Assembly (NCBI GenBank): GCA_000697055.1
Contig: JNDT01002247.1
Coordinates: 34,275 to 98,274, forward strand
Reading direction: 5' to 3'
DNA: 64,000 nt
DNA from: Saksenaea vasiformis B4078
Taxonomy: Eukaryota > Mucoromycota > Mucoromycetes > Mucorales > Saksenaeaceae
A program made the translations under genes and the position numbers. Positions 45,248 through 55,422 of this stretch are shown here, piece after piece. The notes below the pieces were generated by a model. The model was given only the letters and a program-made list of their open reading frames with translations. It was not told the DNA's origin and searched no databases. Each line of letters begins with the position of its first letter. Position 1 is the stretch's first letter.

Positions 45248-46176
45248 ATGTCGACCGAACCTTCTGCAGACAAGTACGAACTTGTTAGAAAAGACATTGT
45301 TAAGGTGTTCCCTAAGGAAGACTACGACGATGGCTCTTTTGCTCCTGTCATGTAAGTTTATTTTGATGGATCACATGTCCCCCCTGAATATTTACCCATC
45401 TTTTTCTTCAAGTCTTCGTCTCGCGTGGCATTCTAGTGGTACCTATGATAAGCATAAGAACGATGGTGGAAGCGACGGTGCCACCATGCGCTTCAAGACC
45501 GAAGCTGAGGATCCTGCCAACAACGGTTTGCACATTGCCCGTGAAGTCCTCGAACCCATCAAGGCCAAGCACTCTTGGATTTCCTACGGTGATCTGTGGA
45601 CGTAAGTTTCGACATTTTATATCTAGCAATTAGAAATTTATCGTTTCTGTTAGTCTTGCTGGTTGCGTCGCTATTGAACATATGGGTGGACCTCACATCC
45701 CCTGGAGCGGAGGTCGTCGTGATAAGAACTCTGTAGAGGATTGCCCACCCCAAGGTCGTCTTCCCGATGGTGCCTTGGGCAAGGACCACGTTCTCGATCT
45801 TTTTGTCGGTCGCATGGGCTTCTCCGTTCAGGAAACCGTGGCTTTGATGGGCGCTCATACCGTCGGACGTTGTCATCGTGAGCGATCTGGTTTCGAGGGA
45901 CCCTGGACTCCTACACCCACTCGATTCTCTAACCAGTTTTTCAAGCAATTGCTTACCCAAACCTGGGTTGAAAAGAAGTGGGATGGCAACAGACAATTCG
46001 TGGATGCCGAAGATGGTGAAATTATGATGTTGCCCACCGATATGGCTATGTTGGAGGAACCTTTCCGTCCTTATGTCGAATTGTACGCCAAAGACAAGCA
46101 GAAGTTCTTTGATGACTTTTCCGCCGCCTTCCTCAAATTGATTGAATTGGGTGTTGCCAAGCGAGGAAAATTGTAA
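45248..46176 (+). CDS. Cytochrome c peroxidase-like class I haem peroxidase
   Basis: Three exons start at 45248 and give about 270 residues. The distal haem pocket is [14 protein letters not shown] (Arg, Trp, His), the proximal histidine lies in [13 protein letters not shown], and the Trp of SGFEGPW matches the radical-forming Trp191 of yeast cytochrome c peroxidase. Other matches are [26 protein letters not shown] and [19 protein letters not shown]. The enzyme reduces hydrogen peroxide. Reductant choice (cytochrome c or ascorbate) cannot be read safely. There is no mitochondrial presequence, since the protein starts [14 protein letters not shown] cytosolic form is therefore likely, unlike classical CCP1. 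Introns follow FAPV and DLW. Confidence 0.92.
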
Positions 46177-46718
46177 AATAGATCATCACCCAAATTTTGT
46201 TTGTAATTGCATATTTCTTTTTCCCCAATCTTTCTTCTCCCCATGCTATTTAACCTCTATAAACGCATAAAATATACACTGATCTGCGCTCAGAATAGTA
46301 TGACTCCTGCAAAAGTTAAATGCTCCTCGTCCTTCTTTTTGTTTTACGTGGATCTGAGCAAGACCTTTCAGTCCGAACTCTGGTCACGTCGTCAAGGAGG
46401 TCAACTACAGTATGTACGTTACATACGCTGGAACTGAGGCTGCCCGAGAAGACGTTGATTCTCATGGTCTTCAAGCCGAGAGGATCCTATAGAACATACA
46501 TCTATAAGATTTTCTTTTTGTTGTGGTGCCGGGCAAGGGTGAGGGACCATCTGCACCAATGAACAATCAGTAAAAAGTTGTCTCGATTAATCTTTTGATA
46601 AAGACAGGTTTCTCCATATCATGTGCACTCATGTCTTATCACATAATGACGCGGTGAGAAAGCCATCAAACCGGGAAGCTTCCAATTGAATTAATTTTTC
46701 GTCCTATTTTCGTTAACC
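46177..46718. other. Spacer with possible coding relic
   Basis: 3' UTR of the peroxidase gene, then sequence in which the plus frame at about 46370-46490 reads SPNSGHVVKEVNYSMYVTYA and GTEAAREDVDSHGLQAERIL before a TAG. This looks like the end of a real protein, but no start, intron or family can be given. The remainder is featureless. Confidence 0.35.
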
Positions 46719-47324
46719 ATGACTCGCTCAAGAAGAGGACGTTCAAGACGTCGTGGGTCGGCAAATAGAAACAACAATAGCCACAATAGCCACAATAGCC
46801 AGGTCAATCCATTTTCGCCACCCAATCAATGGCTGTCAGAACATCGCCACACAAGGAATCAAGAACCATTCATTCCGTTCACTATCGAAGAATACGCTAA
46901 CCTCATCGTACTGGCTTCTTTATTTGATGCCGATCTAGGAGGGGCAGATGAGGATGATTTGTCCATATTGATGAGTACGCTGGCACTTTTTGACACTGAC
47001 GACGAGGACAGCGAAGAAGAAGAACAGGAAAACCGCTTACGTGAAGACGAAGTGACCATTGAAGAGACAACGGATTCTTTGACCTTCAAGCTCTATCTAC
47101 CCCGAAATGAAGCGCTTTTGAATAATATTCAAGTGAGAATGGAAGCCAATGTGCGCTTGATTCTGCCAGGACAAAATCCTTTTTGCACTCAACAGTGTTC
47201 ATTCCCGATCACGCATCAGCTGGATATTTCTGCCGCCAAAGCTACTGTTGCGGGTGATAGATTAAATATCACCCTTCCAAAACTGCAACAAATCAGAGAT
47301 ACCGCGAAAGTGCGAATTGATTAA
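46719..47324 (+). CDS. Small heat-shock (alpha-crystallin-like) domain protein
   Basis: A single 201-codon frame. The first 50 residues are Arg/Ser/Asn-rich (MTRSRRGRSRRRGSANRN) and likely disordered. An acidic region follows (DTDDEDSEEEEQENRLREDE). Residues about 118-200 have the strand pattern and landmarks of an Hsp20/alpha-crystallin domain: DSLTFKLYLPRNE, VRMEANVRLILPGQNPF, FPITHQLDISAAKATVAGDR, and the closing LNITLPK. This matches the usual 'A-x-x-x-NGVLTVTLPK' end in outline, although the C-terminal IxI motif is missing. Small heat-shock proteins hold unfolding proteins. The basic and acidic N-terminal region is unusual for the family. The assignment is by pattern, not by close similarity. 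Confidence 0.6.
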   Translation: MTRSRRGRSRRRGSANRNNNSHNSHNSQVNPFSPPNQWLSEHRHTRNQEPFIPFTIEEYANLIVLASLFDADLGGADEDDLSILMSTLALFDTDDEDSEEEEQENRLREDEVTIEETTDSLTFKLYLPRNEALLNNIQVRMEANVRLILPGQNPFCTQQCSFPITHQLDISAAKATVAGDRLNITLPKLQQIRDTAKVRID

Positions 47325-47568
47325 AGTGACCAGAACGTAGCTGACAATAGTTATCAATAAATAGCGTATTTGCAAAGTGGAGTAAATACCAGAAAAGGAA
47401 AAAAGGAATCAGCCATTGGCGTTTGTCGTTATTAAAACTATAGAGATAAGTATTTAAGAGAACATCTTTTATTCTTCATGGACTCAGGCTTACGTACTTT
47501 GCCATTTGGTGTTCAGCCAAAAAGGGGAAAAAAATTTGTGCTGGGTTCCGAGTTCGCTCTGTCACGCC

Positions 47569-49597
47569 ATGGGATACACTTACTCGCAAGCCCTAAGAGC
47601 CGCTTACGGCAAAACATCAACTACGACAACTTCAACATCAACCCGAGGACGGGGACGGGGACGGGGACGAGGACGAGGAGCATCCGCATTCCAAAGTCGT
47701 GCCAGATCGAGCGCAATCAAAGAACAGACTGCCGAATCGACCGGATCCAACACGGAAACGCAATCAAAGAAACGTACCCGAGCAAAGGCAGTGACAGCAG
47801 AACAGAGTACCGATGCCACAACTCTTCCCACCGAATCTGGCGTGGAGGCACCACTAGCCAAAAAACGCGGTCGACCGAAAGCACCGTCGACAGAAACAGC
47901 TAAACTTGCACCATCGCGTCAGGTCGAAATCCTCGTGAAGACTGATATATCAAAAGCACCCAAGAGATCACCACCTACCCCTATAATCCCGATAGCCCCA
48001 CTGAAAAAGATCGCTGCTAAACCCTCGGGAGAGACACCATCACCAAACCGCCGTCCGATCAAGAGCGCCAGCAAGAAACGTGCAACACCTGTAAAGCCCG
48101 CACCATTACCCCTATTCAGTGAGATTTTTTTTTTTTTTGCTTTTCTTTCAATGATCTGTTGAACGCTTATATTTTCTGTAGGCGCACCTTACCGACTGAA
48201 ACATGCTATCCGTCGACAGGTCAAACTATCAGAAGAAGAAGACGATTTAGATCGTTTGAATATCTGGGCCTGTGAGTTGGAACCCCAGAAAGAGACACTT
48301 GCCGCCGTATGTTCTGAGAACGCTATTCTACTGTTGGACATTATACAAGGACGATATGAGAAAAAATACACGCATCCTGAACCCCTCGAGATATTCTACG
48401 CCCTCGCTTGGACCACATTGGAAGGAGAAGATGACTTTCTAGACTCAACCATTGAAAATTCATGCAATATCTTAGCAGCTGCAGGTGACGCATTTTTGTC
48501 AAGGCAAGAGAAGCAATCATTGAACAAAACAATTGTAGGTCGTTTAGGGTCCATCAAGCTACTGAATCCGTTACAAAACGAGTGCTTTCGGTACCTCTTC
48601 GGTCATCAAAAGGATGTGTCCAAACTGGTCTTTTCAAAGCAACGACGCCGCTGGCTTTTCAGTAAGTTTATTTACTATTGACAGCGTTTGATCGCTAACA
48701 AAGAGATAAAAGGCGCATCCGAAGATATGAGCGTGCGATTATGGGATATCGGTACGCCTACGAGCAAGACGGATAATTCAATGTGTTTGGCCAAATTTGT
48801 GCTTCCTTCCACTGCTGGTCCTCCCTCTGCCATTAGTCTCTCTCCTGATATGATCCGTCTTGCTGTAGGATGTGGTACGGGAGATATGGCTATGTACGAA
48901 GTAGATCAGGCCTCCTTTGCCAAAGTGGAGAAGTCAAAAGATGCGATAACGATCAAAAAGCACACGTTATACCCTGCGGGTGACGAGTGGCATGAGGGCT
49001 ACGTAGATGATGTGCATATTATTGGCAATAATAATGATCCTCTGGATGGATGTGTCGGTAAGTCATTCACATCATTATGCTAGTCTTGGTTAACGAAGCA
49101 AATCGACGTTAACAGTTTCGCGCGGATCCAGCGATATGGAAATACTTGTATGGGACCCACGAAAGAGTACCAAGACAGATGCAGAAATCATCATGTCATT
49201 ACTTTGGCCTGATGCAGACGATGTCACTGGCATTCGATTCAAAGTCATTGAGAAGTCAGGCAAGTAATCCATATCTTCATGTTTGAAGTGAAGAATTCTG
49301 ATCTCTTTTATAGGACAACGAGCATTGGTAGCTGGAGACTATGAAGGCCAAATCCATGTGTTTAACATTGGTGATGGACGAAAGAGCAAAACACTGGATG
49401 ACGGATCGAAGGAGCAGTTCCCTCCTTTAAAGGTATGCATGCTACCTTGATTTCTTTCATGCACTCAGGATGATGCCTAGATTCTTTCCCATACGCTATC
49501 CAAGGGACTGATCCGCGATGTCACCGTATCTACAGATACACGTACAATTGTCGCCGTCGATTCCGAAAGCACGGTGTACGTGTGGTCCTGTGTCTAG
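47569..49597 (+). CDS. WD40-repeat protein with RG-rich and AT-hook N-terminus
   Basis: About six exons. Start MGYTYSQALRAAYGKT (47569) is preferred, though an in-frame ATG lies at 47506. The N-terminus has an RG run encoded by a GGACGG hexamer repeat (47644-47680) and an AT-hook-like KKRGRPK, then Lys/Pro-rich sequence. From APYRLKHAIRRQVKLSE on comes a WD40 propeller: NIWACELEPQKETLAAVC, RYLFGHQKDVSKLVFSK, FSASEDMSVRLWDIG, LVAGDYEGQIHVFNIG, and a final STVYVWSCV*. An in-frame intron (GGTGACGC...TTGTAG) lies after ILAAA; splicing gives AAAGRLGSIKLLNP. Arginine/glycine, AT-hook and WD40 together suggest a chromatin reader or scaffold. I cannot name an orthologue. EED- or LRWD1-type propellers are the nearest ideas. 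Confidence 0.75.
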
Positions 49598-50711
49598 CTA
49601 GTAGGAACCTGAATAAAATGTGTACATACCTATGCGCAAGTCCTTGTTATTCTTTCGTTTTCGTTACATGTCGTTATCAGACAGTACTATTGTACACTGA
49701 CGCTGGTCAGAAGAAAGAAATCAAGCGAATAAAAGACAGATCAATAGGCGACTTTTCGAGTTCTATCATCAATTGAGAGACAGGTCTTTGAGTCGGAAAA
49801 GAATTAGATCGTCCTTCCAGGAACAAATATATTTCCAACATCAATTATCTTCGTATTACTGATGAGTCAATAGTAAGCATTACTTGAGAGCTGCGAGCGC
49901 TCGAAAGCGCTTGTTTTCAGATGAAGAAACGCAGGACGCGTTGCTCTCTGTTACTCCAGAAGTTAGTACTGAGAGTACTCTATAAAAGGATTCAGCAAAC
50001 AGCGAGTACTTGCCAAAGAGTTTGATGACGATGGCGCTCTATCCCTGTTTAACAATGTAAATGCAGCCTAGAACGATAAAAAGGCATTTACTGTCGTGGA
50101 AAAATGATGCTTAGAAGCATTTATATCAATGCACAAAATCCAATGTCAAGCTATCTCTTGGTTTGTATTGTAAACAGAAGATACATTGCCATTTTTATGC
50201 TGTTTTCAAAGAGAACAGAATAATACCAGCAGAAGCAACGCTGGGAATTGGAGAAGGAAGGTAAAAAAAAAAAAAAGCGAAAACTATCGGGCGTGCTCAA
50301 AAATGCCGGTTTTGAGCAGCCCTCGTCCTCAGACTGAATACCGGTGGAGCCGAAAGGCAGCTCAATTGTGCGACTGCATTATTCAAGGAGCTAATTAGTC
50401 AACTCCAGTCGACGATTGGCCAGACACCACCATGCCAGCTTGAAGCAGGTGTTATTAGAGTTTCTGATTCGTTAACAATCATTAGCATTAAACGCTATCT
50501 ATTTAAACAAACTTGTACACTACTCTATACAAATTTTACGTCCAAAAAGAGCCTGCAATTCCAAATGCACAAAGCCATACAGAAATTCCTGTAATCCTTT
50601 CTCCGGTTCAATGGGTCATTTCCTTTTTCGGCTCGGTTGTGAGTTCGAAATCTAAATAGGTCCTTCATCAGTCGGCCTCCTCGTTTCTCTTTTCTCCATT
50701 GACAAGTCAGT
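49598..50711. other. Spacer with no supported gene
   Basis: 1.1 kb between genes reading in the same direction. Open frames (49582-49776, 50186-50398, 50525-50788 minus) are short and not recognisable; part of the last lies in the promoter of the next gene. An A run is at 50264-50278. Confidence 0.45.
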
Positions 50712-51832
50712 ATGAGCATTTTTAAGCTTCGGTCGTCAGCAAGCACCACAACTAAAGCATCAAGTACGACAGATGCTGGTCCGGTCACGCACGATCCTCT
50801 ACTGGTACCTCCTCCCGATTACGCGCCCATACTCCACCAGCCACTTGATGAGTCACAGCAAGCTTTGGTACAACAGCTGGGGGAGTATATGAAAAGCATC
50901 ATGCTGCCAGAAGACCACGAATACTACGCTAGCGAAAAGGGTTTTTTGACAGAGGGCACGTTGAAACGTTATCTACGAGCTCGCAAGTGGGTGCTTGAGG
51001 TAACAATCGATAGGAAGCAAATACATGAATATCATATAACGTCTATCTATTTCTTGCTTTAGGCAGCCAAAGCTATGTTAGAAGCTACAGTCAAATGGCG
51101 ACGGGAATATCGGCCAGACCAACTAGACCCAGATTACATCCGCCCTGAAGTAAGGATAAGCTACTTTTTTTTTTCGTTCCTAGGTATGCATATTGATCAC
51201 GCTGCGTAGGCTGAGACGGGAAAAATGTATTATAATGGTTTCGACAAGTGTGGCCGTCCACTTTGGTGGATGAAGCCAAGATACCAAAATTCCAAGGATG
51301 CGGAGCGTCAAGTCAAGCACATTGTTTATTGCCTAGAACGTGGTATCCGCCTCATGCCTCCAAATGTCGAAACGATCGATATCGTTATTGACTTTAAAGA
51401 CGCATCTTCCTCTCATAACCCAAGCATTGCCACATCCAAAAAGTTCCTGGATATCCTCAGCAATCATTATCCCGAAAGATTAGGCGTCGCATTTATCGTG
51501 AAATGTAAAGTGTAGTATGCTAGATACGATCTCCGCTCATCCTTTTCTTAGCACCATGGTTCTTCTTTACCTCGTTCAAAATCATTTCCCCATTCATTGA
51601 CCCTGTCACTAAGGCAAAAATTAAGTTTGTGTACGACAGTGACAAGACCACCTATGACGAGAACAAGGCTTCCGTCGACGGTGACCAGGTATTCTTGCAG
51701 GACTACATACAACCTGAACAATTAGAGGCCGAATTTGGCGGTACCCGCAATTTCGAATTCAAAATAGACCAGTACTGGAACCAATTATTAGATCGTACTG
51801 GTAGACCGTACAAAATCATAGACTATGCTTAG
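50712..51832 (+). CDS. Sec14-like CRAL-TRIO phosphatidylinositol transfer protein
   Basis: Four exons, about 300 residues. The N-terminus is Ser/Thr-rich. A CRAL-TRIO-N region follows (LTEGTLKRYLRARKWVLEAA, then KAMLEATVKWRREYRPDQLD), and then the lipid-binding fold: GKMYYNGFDKCGRPLWWMKP, VETIDIVIDFKDASSSHNPS, FLDILSNHYPERLGVAFIVK, APWFFFTSFKIISPFIDPVT. It closes with FLQDYIQPEQLEAEFGGTRN. The family shuttles phosphatidylinositol, phosphatidylcholine or similar lipids between membranes and stimulates lipid kinases. The closest relatives are fungal Sec14-like/Pdr16-type proteins with the conserved 'YPERLG' motif. The stop is at 51830-51832. No membrane segment or GOLD domain. Confidence 0.9.
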
Positions 51833-52363
51833 ACATTTGACATTGTTCTCATATATCCTTGTTTTCATTTTCGTTTGTCATTGACGAAGCCTCGACGGTC
51901 AGTGTAAAAAGGGCTGCTGGTCAATAAAACAGCCATCTTTTTTTTTTTTAAAAAAAAAAAAGAAAAACACCGTGATATCAAAAGTTACGCCATACACCAG
52001 AAGTGCAGCCATCTACAAGGATATGAGCAGCACTTCCCGTCCTGTGAAACAATATGCATTTGATTCAAAGGGCAGTATCAAGGGAAAGATATTACTGAAT
52101 AGCTTAGTACAATTTTCAAGTGATTACTCATGAAATATCAGAACAAATATGCAGGCAGAACGTAAAAGTGGTAGCAGGGGACATGCGAGGGAGTGACAGG
52201 CTCAGGGTGAAAGTATGTAGGTTGCGTCTGTATTGGTACCTTCCAGTGAGAGTGGATTGGCTTTCATTTTCCTAAAGGCAAAAGAGACAAAGGATCGCTT
52301 GTTATGTCCTCTACAGGTGAAGTTCTATAGTCGAATATGGACTAAGTTGAAGCAAGCGTAATA
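51833..52363. other. Spacer upstream of the RhoGAP gene
   Basis: About 530 bp with a T/A homopolymer stretch (51938-51966). No gene is seen. It holds the promoter of the RhoGAP gene and the 3' UTR of the Sec14-like gene. Confidence 0.45.
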
Positions 52364-52544
52364 ATGGATGCCATACCTATCCATCCTCTATCGAGTATTC
52401 GTTCCGAGATCGCTTCAAAGCGTGTCAAACTGGGTGCGAATTTCGTGCCAAAATTGTCTGAAGTCAAACCGGAAACTGAGAAAACAGTAGCAACCCCTCA
52501 GACCCAAACCCAGAGTGTGTGACGACTGCTCATGTTCCCGAATC

Positions 52545-55277
52545 ATGGTCCAGTATCTCATTGCTGTGTGGGATTATACTGCAGAGGGAGAATTTGAACT
52601 CTCGTTTAAGCAAGGCGATAGAATAAAATTGCTTGAAAAACATAACGATGACTGGTAAAGACGCCATTCGACCATCCTTGTCTTAAAAAAAGTTGACAAT
52701 CCCTTCATCGTTAGGTGGGAAGGTTCGTAGATAGCACTCATCCTCGTACCAAGCATTTCGAAACGCCATGGTTTATTTAGGAGAATTGAACGAGGAGATT
52801 GGGTTCTTTCCAGCAAACAGAATTCGGCTAGAAACGGAGCAAGGTAATAACTTGTGGCATAGAAACTGGCTTGCTTTATTGACGGGGTCGGTTGTTAGAC
52901 TCACATAACGCGAATCCTGCACAACTTTTAGTGGAAGTAAATCACGAGGTAAATTTAGCAGCGGCCTGTAATTCTTCTCTATTATTTCGGCAGAGATATT
53001 GAACGAGAACTTTGAAAGCACTACAGTGAAGATACTGTATTTTCGCATCCAACAAACACAGCTGTCACTGTGCGACAACAGCACATCTTGCCAGCAGACA
53101 ATGCACTTGGTATAACCACCTCGCTTGATCAAGATCGCCCTCAATTGATCGACGTAACCACACCATCACTTGATCACGAGGACAAAAGCATACAGTTGCT
53201 ACCGGATGTTTATACCACGGCAACAACAGAAAAGACCCAACAGACTGTTTTAATGGATACAGCGGACGATATTCTGAGTCTTCCCGAGGGATGGAAGCAT
53301 ACTTATGGTTAAGTGAACTGGAAGAAGGAGGAAACAGTGCTAATTTGGTGGTGGACTACAGACGAGGATGGTACGATCTATTATTTTAATGAACACACAG
53401 GCGAATCTCGCTGGGAGAGACCGGAAGAAAATGCTTTCTCGTCCACTATAGATACCACGGCAACGCGCATGGAGAATATGGTGTTACAAACCCCGGAAGA
53501 AGTTGAGCACCTGGATGAGAGATTACAGAAACTGAGTCCTGCCGAATTGAAGAAACTTGTAGGAGCTAGGAGGATAGATGGAAGAATTTTTTTCTGATGT
53601 CTTTCCGTACAGGAATATGATCAACTCCATGCTGATTGGATAAGACAACAAGGTCTTGTTCAGATGAAGATGAAAGCAGGAAAAGAAGATGGCGGCAAAC
53701 TGAGTTCCTGGAAAGTGTACTATGCAGTGCTATCGAATGGCTTTCTACTTTTGTACAAAGACAACGTGAAAGGAAAAGTAAGTTAATATTCAGATACCGA
53801 GGATAGGCTAGTTCTGATATCAGCTGCAAAGAAACCAACAAAACCGTTACTACCCGTTGGCAGTTTTGATCTCGATTCATGCCAAATTGAACCGGCCAGT
53901 AAACATGATACCAGGAGAAAACACGTGTTCTTGATCACCACTCCATCCAAAGTCAAAATATATATCCAGACTGCGAATGAAAAGGAATTTTCCTCTTGGC
54001 TAGATGCCATCATGCGCGAACTGATTGCCCGAAAAGAAGGACAGAAAGAGGTATATACAAGAATCATGGAAAGAGAGAAAAGAAATTAATTGATGCTTCT
54101 ATCGATAGGATACGGGTAAATGTGTCTTAGCGACTTCTTCCATTTAGTTACAAATAGGCTGACTGTCTTTATGTGATATAGAGATATTACATTTATTAAG
54201 GTCATTAACGTCCGATGCAGCGCAGATGAAAGTAAACCGTAAATTAGACACTGGAGCAAAAGGTGAGACGTGTTTGAGACCCACATTTCTTGTATCTCAC
54301 AACAATAATTAGAGTCGGATGAGAAAGATAAACGGCATTTGCCTGAAAAATCGCGACATCGCCAATGGTTTTCAAAATCAGGAAGAAACAGCGAAAAACT
54401 CCAAGCTCATCCAATTGAGCAAACAGGACTGCCAGCAGGTATGAATTTCCCTTCCAAAGGCTCGACGTGTTTTTATGGACATGTGTTTAGGAAATGACGT
54501 TTTTGGTGGATACCTCCATTTGAACGAGCAGGGCCAAGTACCAGCTGTTATCCGTCTCTGTATCCAAGAAGTGGAAGCCAGAGGTAGTACCAGGGAGAAA
54601 GTGAACGAATGGCTTACTTATGATGATGACTTAGGCATGGAATCGGTTGGTATTTACCGATTATCTGGCCCTGCATCAAGCATACAAAAGTATCGTGCTA
54701 GTTTCAATCGCAGTAAGTAGTTATTATTTTGATGGACCCAAGATTATTGATTCCGGATGTCAGATGAGCCTGTTTCTTTCGCGGACGAGCATGATATCAA
54801 CGTGATGACAGGACTTCTGAAACTTTACTTCCGAGAACTGAAGAATCCACTGTTGACCTATGAATACTATGACTGGTTCATCGAGGCAGCACGTACGTAC
54901 TTCTACTACACTTGCCCCAGATGCAGTGGATCTGATGATTCTGTATAGGCATATCCGACTATGACGAACGTATGTTTCGGATAAAATCGGTAGTCCATGT
55001 TCTCCCAAAGGCAAACTATATCGTTCTGGAGTACCTGATGCGCCATCTAAATCGCGTCACCATGTACAGCGAAATTAATAAGATGGAAGCATCTAATCTG
55101 GCACTTATTTTCTCTGTTGGATTATTACGATCTTCTTCGGAAGATCTAAGTAGCATTATACACGCCGACTTACAGAACAGAGTGATTGAGGCGATTATTC
55201 AACAAGTAGACTGGTTCTTTGAAATTGATGATGACGATGGCTTGGAAAGAGAACCACTGACAGCCAACGTAGAATAA
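52545..55277 (+). CDS. SH3-WW-PH-RhoGAP protein
   Basis: Many small exons. The SH3 domain ([50 protein letters not shown]) needs an 8-nt microexon (52715-52722) that supplies the Trp-Glu. The WW domain is [20 protein letters not shown] followed by [10 protein letters not shown]. The PH domain runs from [20 protein letters not shown] to [12 protein letters not shown]. The C-terminal RhoGAP contains the arginine finger [30 protein letters not shown] and [15 protein letters not shown]. It switches off Rho-family GTPases at membranes; this domain order resembles animal ARHGAP12/15/27. An alternative upstream exon beginning at 52364 (MDAIPIHPLSSI) could splice to YLIAVWDY across a 37-nt intron. 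The junction after DNVKGK (about 53779-53822) does not keep frame with any GT-AG pair I tried, so a frameshift or odd site is possible. Confidence 0.88.
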
Positions 55278-55422
55278 AAAGTTTGTTTTAATCTAGTCTG
55301 CGACGTAAAACAAGAATGAACAACACAATATCTGGATGCTTAATCTTTGCTAAAGCCACACGCATTTTTTACATTTTTTTCTTTTATACAAGGTGTGGCG
55401 AAATATGACTCTGGAAAACGAA

